Source of the DNA: Enterocloster bolteae
GTDB lineage: Bacteria > Bacillota > Clostridia > Lachnospirales > Lachnospiraceae
NCBI RefSeq assembly: GCF_002234575.2
Contig: NZ_CP022464.2
Coordinates: 5,704,001-5,768,000, forward strand
Direction: 5' to 3'
Length of the DNA: 64,000 nucleotides
Shown: one piece after another, positions 1-9,547 of the stretch
Position numbering within the stretch: the stretch's first letter is position 1
How the letters are laid out: each line of letters opens with the position of its first letter
The notes under the pieces: generated by a model
The model's database searches: none
Told to the model about the DNA's origin: nothing
What the model saw: only the letters and a program-made list of their open reading frames with translations
Program-made: the position numbers and the translations under genes

Positions 1-9
1 TTTTTAATG

Positions 10-33
10 AGCCCGCCTGATGGCGGGCTTATT
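10..33 (+). terminator. Hairpin, probable terminator of an upstream gene
   Basis: A perfect 8-bp stem (AGCCCGCC / GGCGGGCT) with a TGAT loop is followed by TTATT. The T-tract is weak, so termination is an inference. The gene it would serve lies outside the window. Confidence 0.45.
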
Positions 34-179
34 GCCTGTGTTTATAGGGGGATTATTTAACTACAGTTTAAATGCAACATTTAAGGAGTGTGTGAAAAAA
101 AGACCTGTTGACAAAGTAACAAAATCAGCGTCATATATGGTAAAATATAAAGAAACTATATTATGGAGGCTGATTATTT

Positions 180-298
180 ATGATGAGAAAACAAAGCAGT
201 CAAATGCAGATGATAATTCTTGACATAGAAGCTATGATTCCAGAAAGACATCTTTTGAGACAGATTAAAAATTGTGTAAAAAGAATGCCTGCTTTCTG
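180..298 (+). pseudogene. N-terminal remnant of a DDE transposase, left part
   Basis: An open frame starts at ATG 180/183 and is cut at 298 by the IS256-type element. Joining it across the insertion to 1783 restores one frame that runs to a TAG at 1867-1869, about 65 codons. The first 35 residues (ILDIEAMIPERHLLRQI) resemble the start of IS1182-like transposases. The rest does not look like that family, so the gene was already decayed when IS256 landed. The family call is tentative. Confidence 0.4.
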
Positions 299-1782
299 GA
301 GTCTGTGAAAGTTTTTCTGTAATTAAAGATTTATAAGGTCTTCTATGATAAAATAAAAATCATAGGAGGCCTTTTTATTATGGCAAGAGAAAAGAAATCT
401 GTACACAAAGTGCAAATGACGGATGGAAAGCGAAACATCATCCGGCAGCTTCTTGAGGAGTATGAGATTGAATCTGCCCAGGACATTCAGGATGCCCTCA
501 AAGATCTACTGGGCGGTACCATCAAAGAGATGATGGAATCCGAGATGGACGAGCATCTTGGCTATCGCAAGTCAGAACGTTCCGATTGCGATGACTATCG
601 CAATGGCTATAAAACCAAACAGGTGAATAGCAGCTATGGAAGCATGAAAGTCGAAGTCCCACAGGACCGTAACTCCACCTTTGAACCACAGGTGGTAAAG
701 AAACGCCAGAAAGATATCTCTGATATCGATCAGAAGATCATATCCATGTACACTAAAGGGATGACAACACGGCAGATCTCGGAAACACTGGAGGATATCT
801 ACGGCTTCGAGGCCTCCGAAGGCTTCATTTCGGATGTGACGGATAAGCTTCTGCCCCAGATTGAAGACTGGCAGAACCGCCCCCTTTCCGATGTCTATCC
901 GGTGCTTTATATCGATGCAATCCACTATTCTGTACGGGATAACGGCGTGATCCGTAAGCTGGCGGCCTATGTTGTACTGGGGATTAATTCAGATGGTTTA
1001 AAAGAGGTTCTGACCATCGAGGTTGGCGAAAATGAGAGTGCCAAGTACTGGCTTTCCGTTCTGAACGGTTTAAAAAACCGTGGAGTAAAAGACATCCTGC
1101 TCCTCTGTGCCGATGGACTGACAGGGATTAAGGAAGCGATAGCCGCTGCCTTTCCAAAGACGGAATACCAGAGGTGCATTGTCCATCAGGTGCGGAATAC
1201 GTTAAAATACGTATCAGACAAGGACCGTAAGCTCTTTGCGGCAGATCTCAAAACGATTTACCAGGCGCCAACAGAAGAGAAGGCATTAGAAGCCTTGGAG
1301 CGGGGCACAAAAAAATGGTCAGAAAAGTACCCGAATTCCATGAAAAGCTGGCACCAGAACTGGGACGCGATCGTCCCCATCTTTAAGTTTTCAACGACTG
1401 TACGCAAGGTTATATATACCACGAACGCAATCGAAAGCCTGAACGCCACATACCGGAAGCTGAATCGTCAGAGGAGCGTGTTTCCAAGCGATACAGCCCT
1501 TTTAAAAGCGCTGTACTTGTCAACATTTGAAGCAACAAAGTAGTGGACGATGCCAATCCGGAACTGGGGCCAGGTATATGGAGAACTGAGCCTCATGTAT
1601 GAGGGCCGACTGCCGATGTAAGAGAATCCAGGACCGTTCAAACCAGGCGGGAATCCGCCTAGTCTTGACATATGCAGTATTGTGCGGTATATATAAACCA
1701 AGGGCTGAACGCTCATAGAGAAGCTTTCAGCCCTGCCATTATCATAGAAGAGCTGCTTTTACAGAGATTTCTTCACACACTC
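299..1782 (+). mobile_element. IS256-family insertion sequence, copy 1
   Basis: The element is 1484 bp. Its ends are imperfect inverted repeats: GAGTCTGTGAAAG at the left and, read inward from the right, GAGTGTGTGAAG. It is flanked by a perfect 8-bp direct repeat GCTTTCTG (291-298 and 1783-1790), as expected of IS256-family target duplication. The ends were set by comparison with the near-identical copy at 52576-54059. It carries one transposase gene with a premature stop. Confidence 0.93.
380..1543 (+). CDS. IS256 family transposase, C-terminally truncated by a nonsense codon
   Basis: This mutator-type DDE transposase has 387 residues against 413 in the intact copy at 52657. Codon 388 is TAG here and AAG there, which removes the last 26 residues. 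The frame beyond the stop is otherwise intact to the TAA at 1619. Catalytic-core motifs remain, including VLYIDAIHYSV near residue 175 and the TTNAIES glutamate region near residue 350. Three other substitutions separate the copies (Gln/His, Thr/Ala and Val/Ile). The RBS AGGAGG lies upstream of the ATG. Whether the shortened protein is active is unknown. Confidence 0.93.
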   Translation: MAREKKSVHKVQMTDGKRNIIRQLLEEYEIESAQDIQDALKDLLGGTIKEMMESEMDEHLGYRKSERSDCDDYRNGYKTKQVNSSYGSMKVEVPQDRNSTFEPQVVKKRQKDISDIDQKIISMYTKGMTTRQISETLEDIYGFEASEGFISDVTDKLLPQIEDWQNRPLSDVYPVLYIDAIHYSVRDNGVIRKLAAYVVLGINSDGLKEVLTIEVGENESAKYWLSVLNGLKNRGVKDILLLCADGLTGIKEAIAAAFPKTEYQRCIVHQVRNTLKYVSDKDRKLFAADLKTIYQAPTEEKALEALERGTKKWSEKYPNSMKSWHQNWDAIVPIFKFSTTVRKVIYTTNAIESLNATYRKLNRQRSVFPSDTALLKALYLSTFEATK

Positions 1783-1869
1783 GCTTTCTGCGAGTTATTG
1801 CACCAAAGGACTTACAAAATCAGCCTTAGATATGGTAAACTCAAACCATGTCAGAAGACTGATTTTTAG
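1783..1869 (+). pseudogene. Transposase remnant, right part after the IS256 insertion
   Basis: This continues the frame interrupted at 298, after one copy of the target duplication. It ends at TAG 1867-1869. It contains a 28-bp segment (1814-1841, ACAAAATCAGC then ATATGGTAAA) matching 119-146 at roughly 24 positions, so material upstream of the transposase appears twice. An 8-bp inverted repeat AAAATCAG / CTGATTTT brackets the end. Confidence 0.35.
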
Positions 1870-1873
1870 TAAG

Positions 1874-3589
1874 TTATAACAGCACCTTTTCAATATCCTC
1901 TTTTATCTTCATCTCCAATTGTTTAGCGTCTGCTTCGGTATCTGCACAGATTGAAAAATATAACTTTAACTTTGGCTCTGTACCCGAAGGTCTGGCTACC
2001 ATGGATACATTCCCCTCTAGCGTAAACTTCATCACGTCAGATTTAGGAAGCTTAATTATAGTCTCCCTCCCATCCCCGTACTTAATCAGGGACTCCTTAT
2101 AATCACTGATAGATATCACTTTCAATCCTCCAATTTCACTTGGAGCTGCGGTTCTGAATCCACTCATAATTCCATCCATTTTTCTTATTCCTTCCAAGCC
2201 TTCAAAGGTATAGCAGTGAAGAGTATTGAGACAATAGCCATATTTTGCATATAACTCATCCAGTACTTCTTTTAATCCTTTTCCCTGGTTTTTATAATAT
2301 GCCGCCATCTCGCAAATCAAAAGAGAAGCGCCTACCCCATCCTTGTCTCTGACATAGCTGCCGGACAGATATCCATAGCTTTCTTCAAATCCAAATATAA
2401 ATCTATCTTCCTCTCCCTTTTCCTCCAAAAGTCCTATTTGTTCCCCAATATATTTAAAACCAGTGAGCACATTTACTGTATCCACCCCATATTCAGATGC
2501 AATCCGCTCAGCCATATCGATGGTTACTATGGTTTTCATCATAAGAGGCCTGCATGGCATACTACCGCTGGCACTCCTTCGTTTGCAAATATACTCAAGA
2601 AGCAGCATACCAATTTCATTCGCACTTAGCAGTAAATATTCACATCCGGACTTTACCCCAACACCAACCCGGTCGCAATCCGGATCTGTTGCCAGCAGCA
2701 AATCACAGTTCAAATGCTTTGCATCGCGAATTCCTAATTCCATCGCCTGCTCAATTTCAGGATTCGGATAAGGACAAGTGGGAAAACATCCATCCGGCAT
2801 TTCCTGTTCCTTTACAACAAAAACATTTTGAAAACCATTTTCCTCCAACGCCCTCCTGACGCAGTAACCTCCAGCGCCATTTAACGGAGTATATACAATT
2901 GTTATATCCTTTTTCATTCCTGCTTCACACAATGTTTCTTTTGAAACAGCCTGTATAAATGCATCCACTGTCTCTTTACTAATATAGGCGATCAGCCCTT
3001 CTGCCTGAGCCTTTTCAAATGGCATCCGTGCCACATCTGCAAACACGTCAATCTGGCTTATTTCCTTCTGAATTTCCTTTGCAGTACCAGTCGTTATCTG
3101 ACATCCATCGTTTCCATACACCTTATAACCATTATATTCTGAAGGATTATGGCTCGCCGTAATAACAATACCGCCATTACAATGCAGCTGCCGTATTGCA
3201 AATGACAGCGAAGGGGTGGGCATTAATTCCGGATATATGTGAACTATGATACCATTCGCCGCAAACACTTCCCCCGCAGTCCTGGCAAAATTAACTGAAT
3301 TTAATCGGCTGTCAAATGCTATGGAGACATGAATTTCCCCAGAATATATTTTTTTCAAATAACTGCAATATCCTTGGGTGGCTCTGGCAACTGTATAAAC
3401 ATTCATACGATTGGTTCCAGCTCCCATTATTCCCCTTAAGCCTCCGGTCCCAAATTCCAAATCTTTGTAAAATCGTTCTTCGATGGCCTTGGCATCCAGG
3501 CTGATTGTCTCCAATTCCTTTGTAAGTTCAGTATCTTCCAGATTCTGATTAAGCCAGTATTTGTATATGTCTTTTACTCTCTCCGTCAC
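1874..3589 (-). CDS. Phosphohexomutase (phosphoglucomutase/phosphomannomutase)
   Basis: This alpha-D-phosphohexomutase interconverts hexose 6-phosphate and 1-phosphate in the cytoplasm. It has 571 residues, the usual length for PgcA-type mutases. The phosphoserine loop TASHNPS is at 144-150, the Mg2+ loop DPDCDR at 302-307, the sugar loop GFEES at 400-404, and the phosphate-binding RPSGTEPK near the C-terminus. The start is GTG at 3589, preceded by AAGGAG at nine bases' spacing. It lies 22 bp downstream of the mannose-1-phosphate guanylyltransferase gene on the same strand. Supply of mannose-1-P for GDP-mannose is therefore likely (inference), although PGM activity cannot be excluded. Confidence 0.93.
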   Translation of the reverse strand: MTERVKDIYKYWLNQNLEDTELTKELETISLDAKAIEERFYKDLEFGTGGLRGIMGAGTNRMNVYTVARATQGYCSYLKKIYSGEIHVSIAFDSRLNSVNFARTAGEVFAANGIIVHIYPELMPTPSLSFAIRQLHCNGGIVITASHNPSEYNGYKVYGNDGCQITTGTAKEIQKEISQIDVFADVARMPFEKAQAEGLIAYISKETVDAFIQAVSKETLCEAGMKKDITIVYTPLNGAGGYCVRRALEENGFQNVFVVKEQEMPDGCFPTCPYPNPEIEQAMELGIRDAKHLNCDLLLATDPDCDRVGVGVKSGCEYLLLSANEIGMLLLEYICKRRSASGSMPCRPLMMKTIVTIDMAERIASEYGVDTVNVLTGFKYIGEQIGLLEEKGEEDRFIFGFEESYGYLSGSYVRDKDGVGASLLICEMAAYYKNQGKGLKEVLDELYAKYGYCLNTLHCYTFEGLEGIRKMDGIMSGFRTAAPSEIGGLKVISISDYKESLIKYGDGRETIIKLPKSDVMKFTLEGNVSMVARPSGTEPKLKLYFSICADTEADAKQLEMKIKEDIEKVLL

Positions 3590-3611
3590 CTTTCCTAACT
3601 CCTTAATTTAT

Positions 3612-4682
3612 CTATATATATTCATCTCGGTTACAAATCTTCAGATTCTCTAATACTCTTTTTATATCCCCCGTACTATCTTTTTCGCAAATCAAAATGG
3701 CGTCTTCTGTATCTACCACAACTATATCCTTAAGGCCAACAGCAGCTATCAATTTTCTGTCTCCCTGAATAATACAATTATGAGTATTTACAGTAATGAC
3801 ATTCCCGTCCACTACATTTCCAAATTCATTTGATTTCTTAATACGCTCAATTGCCAGCCAGGAACCTACATCATCCCATCCAAAAGCACCTGGTAATATA
3901 TAGATATCTTTTGCCCGTTCCATTATGCCATAGTCAATGGACTGAGATTCCATTTTATTAAATTCCTGTTCCAACACCACCTGTTGCCCATCCGTACCGA
4001 TAGCAGATTGTATTTGCTCCAGTCCTTTGTACATAGCAGGCATAAACTTCTTTATATTCTTCAAAATAGAGGAAACCTTCCAAATAAACATTCCGCTATT
4101 CCACAGATATTCCTCCGTTGCCAGATATTCTTTTGCTACCTCCAGGCTTGGCTTTTCCACAAATCGTTCTACTTTATATGCGCGGCCCTCCATTTCATGA
4201 TTATTAAATTTAATATACCCATATCCCGTTTCCGGATAATCAGGCATGATGCCAATGGTAACCAGATTATCTCCCATTTCCGCTATACGGCAGGCATCTC
4301 TTAATGTAGAAACAAACATTTTATTAAATTTAATCAAATGATCAGAAGGTAAAACTAACATCAGGGCATCTTTATGCTTCTTGGAAATGTGGACAGCTCC
4401 CAGTCCAATACAAGGTGCCGTATTACGGCTTACAGGCTCACACAGTATATTATCCTCCGGTATGCCCGGAAGCTGTTCAAGTACCAGATTCCTATAGTCT
4501 TTATTTGTTGCAATATAAATATCCTCCATCTTTACCAATGAAGCTATTCTCTCAACAGTCAGCTGAATCATCGTTTTACCATCATCTGTAATGGTCAGAA
4601 ACTGTTTTGGCATATTTCTCCGGCTTCTGGGCCAAAAACGTTCTCCGCGCCCTCCGGCCATTATTAACGCTGTTATATTCAT
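3612..4682 (-). CDS. manC: Mannose-1-phosphate guanylyltransferase
   Basis: It makes GDP-mannose from mannose-1-P and GTP in the cytoplasm. The nucleotidyltransferase signature MAGGRGERFWP...PKQF is at residues 8-27, with the VLPSDH metal motif and the FVEKP motif further on. At 356 residues it is the short form without a fused isomerase domain. The ATG has GGAGG at nine bases. It is probably co-transcribed with the mutase downstream. GDP-mannose would feed the mannosyltransferase-like enzymes in this window (inference). Confidence 0.92.
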   Translation of the reverse strand: MNITALIMAGGRGERFWPRSRRNMPKQFLTITDDGKTMIQLTVERIASLVKMEDIYIATNKDYRNLVLEQLPGIPEDNILCEPVSRNTAPCIGLGAVHISKKHKDALMLVLPSDHLIKFNKMFVSTLRDACRIAEMGDNLVTIGIMPDYPETGYGYIKFNNHEMEGRAYKVERFVEKPSLEVAKEYLATEEYLWNSGMFIWKVSSILKNIKKFMPAMYKGLEQIQSAIGTDGQQVVLEQEFNKMESQSIDYGIMERAKDIYILPGAFGWDDVGSWLAIERIKKSNEFGNVVDGNVITVNTHNCIIQGDRKLIAAVGLKDIVVVDTEDAILICEKDSTGDIKRVLENLKICNRDEYI

Positions 4683-4739
4683 CCTTATTTCCCTCCAAGC
4701 TCAAACTTTTACTTATTGTTGCTTTGATAAGATCATATA

Positions 4740-4768
4740 TTGACCCTTACTGTTTTCCCGTTTATAAT
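4740..4768 (+). promoter_or_regulatory. Sigma-70-type promoter for the PAP2 gene
   Basis: TTGACC (4740-4745), a 17-bp spacer and TATAAT (4763-4768) lie about 30 bp upstream of the ATG at 4799, in the divergent gap with manC. Confidence 0.75.
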
Positions 4769-4798
4769 AATTCCAACTAATACTAAAAGGAGAATTTC

Positions 4799-5731
4799 AT
4801 GGATATCGACTATCTGCTTTCGCTTCAATCACTCCGTTCCATCACACACCAGGTCTTTAACAGCTTATTTCTTTTTACCACCACTTTCGGAGAAGATTTT
4901 ATAATTATGTCCCTCATCTCCGGCATATACTGGTGTGTCCGCAAACAGTCTGCCTTATACCTTCTCTTCAATTTCCACCTGGGAAACTTTATAAACCAGG
5001 CTATTAAAATAACTGTCTGTGCTTACAGGCCATGGATTCGTGATAACAGGATAACCCCTGTAGATTCTGCCAGGCCCGGGGCAAGCGGATACTCCTTTCC
5101 CAGTGGACATACTGCCAAAGCCATGGCTGTATGGGGCGGCTTAGCCGTATATGATTTCAAAAGGAATAAACCAATAGCAAGCTTTCTGCTACTCATTATA
5201 CTTGTTGTTGGCTTTTCCCGCAACTATTTGGGCGTCCATACTCCCCAAGATGTAATAGTGTCCCTTATTTTAGGAGGATTCATTCTCTACAGTACTTATT
5301 ATCTGCTAATCTGGGCAGATAAAAAAAGAGGACGGGACTGGATTACTGCCGGTTCCATAACACTGGCATCCATTCTTCTGGTATTCTATGCCAAAAACAA
5401 ATCCTATCCTCTGGATTATATTGATGGACAACTGCTTGTAAACCCTCAGCAAATGATAAATGGCTGCTTCCGCGGGTGTGGTGGTATCATTGGTCTGGCT
5501 TACGGATGGGTTCTTGATAGAAAGTTGATTCATTATAACGAAACCAGAGGAACCTGGCAAACCAAATTATATCGCTATTTACTGGGTATGATAGGCTTAA
5601 CGCTACTATTCAAGACATTTCCATCCTTAATATCCTTTTTTATCAGCCCTCCAAAAGCTGCATTCATCAACGGTTTTATTATACCTTTTTATATTACTGC
5701 AATCTATCCGATTCTGACCCGAAAGCTATGA
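4799..5731 (+). CDS. PAP2-family membrane phosphatase
   Basis: This is a polytopic lipid or undecaprenyl-diphosphate phosphatase of the type 2 phosphatidic acid phosphatase family. All three family motifs are present: K70-x6-R77P, PSGH at 101-104, and SR-x5-H-x3-D at 140-151. The active site would face outside the membrane. At 310 residues it is longer than many PAP2 proteins, and extra hydrophobic segments follow residue 160. RBS AAAGGAG precedes the ATG. It converges on and overlaps by 6 bp the gene at 5726. A role in recycling lipid carrier during glycan assembly is inferred from context. Confidence 0.85.
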   Translation: MDIDYLLSLQSLRSITHQVFNSLFLFTTTFGEDFIIMSLISGIYWCVRKQSALYLLFNFHLGNFINQAIKITVCAYRPWIRDNRITPVDSARPGASGYSFPSGHTAKAMAVWGGLAVYDFKRNKPIASFLLLIILVVGFSRNYLGVHTPQDVIVSLILGGFILYSTYYLLIWADKKRGRDWITAGSITLASILLVFYAKNKSYPLDYIDGQLLVNPQQMINGCFRGCGGIIGLAYGWVLDRKLIHYNETRGTWQTKLYRYLLGMIGLTLLFKTFPSLISFFISPPKAAFINGFIIPFYITAIYPILTRKL

Positions 5732-6904
5732 ACCTCCTCCGTAATTATGACTGGCCGATTTTATACTGGCATAAGCCAGTATCATCCAGAAAAATGGCTG
5801 ACGATAGTTAATCACTGTCATGCTTTCCGCTAAAAGGGCAATATAAGCAGGCCAATAGTGGACAGGCGCACCTTTCATGTTCCTCCAAAGCCACACCAGC
5901 ATCAGGGCCATAGGTATTATACCGTAAGAAAACCATATGCTGAATGGGGTCGAATGAATTTCGCTCTTCCAGACCACTGCCAGGGGAAAACGTTCAAAGA
6001 AACCTTCGCCCGCTCCATACAGAAGATATTCTGGATAATAAAGTATCTTTTCTCCACCACGGTCAACTATCAGCTTTCTGATTCCTCCCTGTGAAAGCAG
6101 AGCCAGTTTCTCTTGAATCCTCGTAAGAATATTGTACTCTTTATCCTGTATAGTAAAGCCTTGCTCCGGCCATATCAACCAAAGGCCGATTACCAATGCT
6201 GCTGTAAGAATTGCTCCTATACAACACAAAAATCGGCCGGATATCCGTCCAGCTTTATACTGTCTGTAAATGCAAATGCAGCCACTCCCCGCAGCCAACA
6301 GCGTCCATCCCAAAAAAATGCCGGTAGATTTGGTAAGCAAAATCAGAAAGCCATCAATTATATAAAACAGCCAGAACGATCGTTTATGGTGTTCACTATC
6401 ATAGCAATAAATCAGGAGGATAGTCAAAAACAGCACGTATGCCATCTGATTTGGATTGTTAAATGTTCCCATATACCTGTTCGCATCCCAGTACTCATAA
6501 TAAATACGTCCTGCTCCTAAAACATAAACCGCCAGCTGAACAACTAATATAAGCTTCAATATTCGGTTGAGATACAGCAGAAAGTTCTTTTCTCCAGCCA
6601 CCTCCCTTAAAGTCCATAACAGCATGCATCCATAAAGCCAATAAGCTGTATTACGTATGAAATCGTTGTGGGGAGATAAAATATAATACCAGCCATTCAC
6701 CAAAAATACACCTGCTAAAAACGCATAAAAAAAGTAATCCTCCCTGTATAAAAGTCCACGCCGCCCTTTTTTTAACCTGCGTATCAATGCACTTAGAAAA
6801 GCCGCTGCCAATACTGCATCTCCTACCCCCAGTCCTCCTGATGGAAAAAGATACAGCGGTTTTAAAAATACAAATATTAGAAATAGTATGGCAGAAACAG
6901 ACAT
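5726..6904 (-). CDS. O-antigen ligase/polymerase-like membrane protein
   Basis: This 392-residue polytopic protein has about ten hydrophobic segments. It carries the Wzy/WaaL-like signature GTFNNPNQMA and a later HSTPFSIWFSYGI loop, typical of O-antigen ligase/polymerase (Wzy_C-type) families. The longer frame back to 6976 overlaps the neighbour; the ATG at 6904 has an exact AGGAGG at good spacing and is preferred. It starts 23 bp after the stop of the GT-C gene, so it is the last gene of the 9545-to-5726 unit. The substrate cannot be read from sequence. Confidence 0.75.
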   Translation of the reverse strand: MSVSAILFLIFVFLKPLYLFPSGGLGVGDAVLAAAFLSALIRRLKKGRRGLLYREDYFFYAFLAGVFLVNGWYYILSPHNDFIRNTAYWLYGCMLLWTLREVAGEKNFLLYLNRILKLILVVQLAVYVLGAGRIYYEYWDANRYMGTFNNPNQMAYVLFLTILLIYCYDSEHHKRSFWLFYIIDGFLILLTKSTGIFLGWTLLAAGSGCICIYRQYKAGRISGRFLCCIGAILTAALVIGLWLIWPEQGFTIQDKEYNILTRIQEKLALLSQGGIRKLIVDRGGEKILYYPEYLLYGAGEGFFERFPLAVVWKSEIHSTPFSIWFSYGIIPMALMLVWLWRNMKGAPVHYWPAYIALLAESMTVINYRQPFFWMILAYASIKSASHNYGGGS

Positions 6905-6927
6905 AACTTTCCTCCTGGACTTACCGA

Positions 6928-8079
6928 TTATATTAAAATATTTTTCCCCTCCAGCCACCAATAAAACAATACACATTCAAGCAACGCCAATATTATCAGA
7001 ATTATCCCTAACCACTTGGCCTTTTGTTTACAAAACACATCCGTCCAGCCTAGCACCGGCAGATACGCACCCATAACATATCTTGGCAGCGATGTAGTTC
7101 TCACAGAAAATGGGACTAAAATGAACAATACTCCCATTACGGACTCCCCCCATCGTTTAGTCCTGGCCAGATGTATACTGCCTATCAGACCGAATATACC
7201 CACTAATGCAAAATAAATTTTTCGCCTTGTCCCTCTTCCCGTCAAAGCCTTTATCACTTCCTGTAATGAGCTTTCATGCTCCCCCCACGCATATTGGATA
7301 TGGGCGAAAGCCAGGGGATCTCCCATTTTATACCATAAAAACACCATAAATCCAAACAATCCAAGAGGAATTAATGCAACACCTAATACCAGCCTGTAGT
7401 TTTTAAACGCCTCTTTCCAGTAATTCCATAATGACTTTCCGCTGCCTCTTCTCAAATAATCTGAAGTGTACTGCACAGCAACAGCAAAAACCAGCAAGAC
7501 GCCAAGATTCCTCGTCGCACTGGCCAATGCGCCAACTACCCCCATTGCAATATACCGTTCTTCTTTCATGAATATAAAAAATAACACCACAAAGAGAAAA
7601 AACAATGATTCCGAGTAAAAGATAGAGAAATAAAAGCTATATGGACCAAATGAATATATCAGACAGAATAACAGAGCCTCAATATAATCATTTCTGGTCT
7701 TACATATATAGGACGCAGAGGCCACCAATCCAGCAAGGAAAAAAAGAGAATTTGCTATACAGGTAACTACATTTACATTTCCATGAGTAAACCGAATCAA
7801 ATAGCGCATGACCAATGGCATTAATGGAAAGAACGCCCAGTTAGCCTCCCCCGTTTCATCTGGACTTGGAGCCGGCGCATATCCATCCATAGCAATACTT
7901 TTATACCAGCCGGCATCCCAATTATTCATTCTGTCAAATATGAAAATATCCACATTATTTACATATTGCCAGACAATAAAAACCAGATACATCAGCAATC
8001 GGGACAGAAGAAATATGAATAAAATTACTAACGGGAGCATCCATTTATTATTTTCCAGATAACTATTCACTCGCTTCAT
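6928..8079 (-). CDS. GT-C mannosyltransferase-like membrane protein (PIG-V type)
   Basis: This polytopic 383-residue protein has a short N-terminal segment, a first membrane helix, then an extracytoplasmic loop with FDRMNNWDAGWY. The WDAGWY motif is typical of PIG-V-like GT-C transferases that use polyprenyl-phosphate sugars. The start is ATG 8079, or TTG 8082; AAGGAG sits 7-10 bases upstream. It overlaps the 3' end of the small anchored gene by 17 bp. It may use the polyprenyl-phosphate sugar made by the GtrB-like protein two genes upstream (inference). Confidence 0.7.
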   Translation of the reverse strand: MKRVNSYLENNKWMLPLVILFIFLLSRLLMYLVFIVWQYVNNVDIFIFDRMNNWDAGWYKSIAMDGYAPAPSPDETGEANWAFFPLMPLVMRYLIRFTHGNVNVVTCIANSLFFLAGLVASASYICKTRNDYIEALLFCLIYSFGPYSFYFSIFYSESLFFLFVVLFFIFMKEERYIAMGVVGALASATRNLGVLLVFAVAVQYTSDYLRRGSGKSLWNYWKEAFKNYRLVLGVALIPLGLFGFMVFLWYKMGDPLAFAHIQYAWGEHESSLQEVIKALTGRGTRRKIYFALVGIFGLIGSIHLARTKRWGESVMGVLFILVPFSVRTTSLPRYVMGAYLPVLGWTDVFCKQKAKWLGIILIILALLECVLFYWWLEGKNILI

Positions 8080-8593
8080 CAATCGTAATCTCCTTCACCC
8101 AAACATCTTCTGTTCCATTTATTAGAAGGGATATTTCTCCGTTCTCCGCCTTTATCGGAGCAGTCCACAACTGCTCCCTCTCTCCATTTTCACGTCCTTT
8201 TTCCAAAGTCAGAGGAGTTTCTTCCCTATTCGATAACACTGTCAGTATGTTTTTCTTTCCAATATCATCAACAACAATTGTCAGACGCAGGTCATCCTCT
8301 GGTAGTCCGTCAAAATATATCCAAGCTCCTTCGCTTGAAACCCGCCTTCCAAGATTATTCCTATCTTCCCACCCGGAACCACACCTTTTCTGCTCCTGGT
8401 TCATATATACAGGTATACCTACCACATAATCAAAGCCCTCTATTCCCGGCCATTTTTCTAACTCCCGATTGATATAATACATGCGATATGCCAGATTCAC
8501 CTCAGGTGTCCTGGCATTCCATAAAACCCAAATATAAAAAATAAACAGTGCTGCACTGACGATATATGCACTAATAAGAAATGGTCTTTTCAT
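8063..8593 (-). CDS. Small membrane-anchored protein of unknown function
   Basis: This 176-residue protein has an N-terminal signal-anchor helix (about residues 5-25). The remaining 150 residues are soluble and rich in beta-strand patterns, predicted extracytoplasmic. I do not recognise the family. The ATG has AAGGA at seven bases. It overlaps the GT2 gene upstream by 23 bp and the GT-C gene downstream by 17 bp, so the three are translationally linked. It may be an accessory subunit of the sugar-transfer pair (inference). Confidence 0.65.
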   Translation of the reverse strand: MKRPFLISAYIVSAALFIFYIWVLWNARTPEVNLAYRMYYINRELEKWPGIEGFDYVVGIPVYMNQEQKRCGSGWEDRNNLGRRVSSEGAWIYFDGLPEDDLRLTIVVDDIGKKNILTVLSNREETPLTLEKGRENGEREQLWTAPIKAENGEISLLINGTEDVWVKEITIDEASE

Positions 8594-9545
8594 CTACAGT
8601 TCCTTCTTGATTAATAAAACTTTCCACAATATAGCGTGGGCGCTCTTTCGTTTCCAGATAAATCTTGCCGATATATTCCCCCACAACTCCTACACTCAAA
8701 ATAAGTATACCACCGATTCCCCATATGGAAACCATAATACTTGCCCATCCCGGCACAGTCGTTCCACGATAGAATCCAGCCACACTCCAAATTAACATAA
8801 GAACACTCACTCCTAAAATAATGCTGCCCAACATAACAATAATTCTAATAGGCTTGGTACTTAAAGATGTGATTCCTTCAAAGGCAAAAGCCAGCATCTT
8901 CTTAAGAGGATATTTGCTTTCACCAGCAAAACGTTCATTTCTCACATAGTAAACCGTTGCAGAAGAATATCCAATCATAGGGACCATTCCCCTCAGAAAC
9001 AGATTCACCTCTTTAAACTTAGCCAAGCCCTCCAATGCCCGTTTGCTCATTAACCTATAATCTGCATGATTATAGACTGTATCTGCGCCCAATGCGGACA
9101 TCATCTTATAAAATCCTTCAGCAGTAAACCGTTTGAAAAATGTGTCCGTATTCCTCTTGCTGCGAACTCCATATACTATATCATAGCCTCTATAAAACTT
9201 ATCCACCATCTCATCAATAGCACCAATATCATCCTGAAGATCTGCATCCATTGAAATAGCCATATCACAATAATCCTTTACTGTCATAAGACCTGCTAGC
9301 AAGGCATTTTGATGTCCACGGTTCCGGCTGAGATTAATTCCACTATATACTGGATTGGACTGATGTAATTCCTTTATAATATCCCAAGTTTTATCCTTAG
9401 AACCATCATTTACAAATACAATCCGGCTTCCGCCAGATATCTTTTTGCTCATTGAGTCCATTTTCGCCAAAAGCTGTCTGGCAGTCTCTCTCAGTACGTC
9501 TTCTTCATTATAACACGGGATTACAATATACAATGTTTTTCTCAT
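8571..9545 (-). CDS. GtrB/DPM-like polyprenyl-phosphate glycosyltransferase (GT2)
   Basis: The N-terminal GT-A domain carries VIPCYNEE at 8-15, VNDGSKD near 45-51, and the metal-binding DAD at 100-102 in a DADLQDD motif. A conserved GESKYPL segment lies near 210, followed by two membrane helices in the last 90 residues. This is the layout of GtrB/CsbB enzymes, which transfer glucose, mannose or a related sugar from NDP-sugar to undecaprenyl phosphate. It has 324 residues, and GGAG lies eight bases before the ATG. It is the first gene of a three- to four-gene minus-strand unit. Confidence 0.87.
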   Translation of the reverse strand: MRKTLYIVIPCYNEEDVLRETARQLLAKMDSMSKKISGGSRIVFVNDGSKDKTWDIIKELHQSNPVYSGINLSRNRGHQNALLAGLMTVKDYCDMAISMDADLQDDIGAIDEMVDKFYRGYDIVYGVRSKRNTDTFFKRFTAEGFYKMMSALGADTVYNHADYRLMSKRALEGLAKFKEVNLFLRGMVPMIGYSSATVYYVRNERFAGESKYPLKKMLAFAFEGITSLSTKPIRIIVMLGSIILGVSVLMLIWSVAGFYRGTTVPGWASIMVSIWGIGGILILSVGVVGEYIGKIYLETKERPRYIVESFINQEGTVDEKTISY

Positions 9546-9547
9546 AG

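Noticed and set aside
572..925. Antisense open frames over the transposases and ribosomal genes
   Set aside because: They mirror the real genes' codon pattern, lack RBSs and have no family features.
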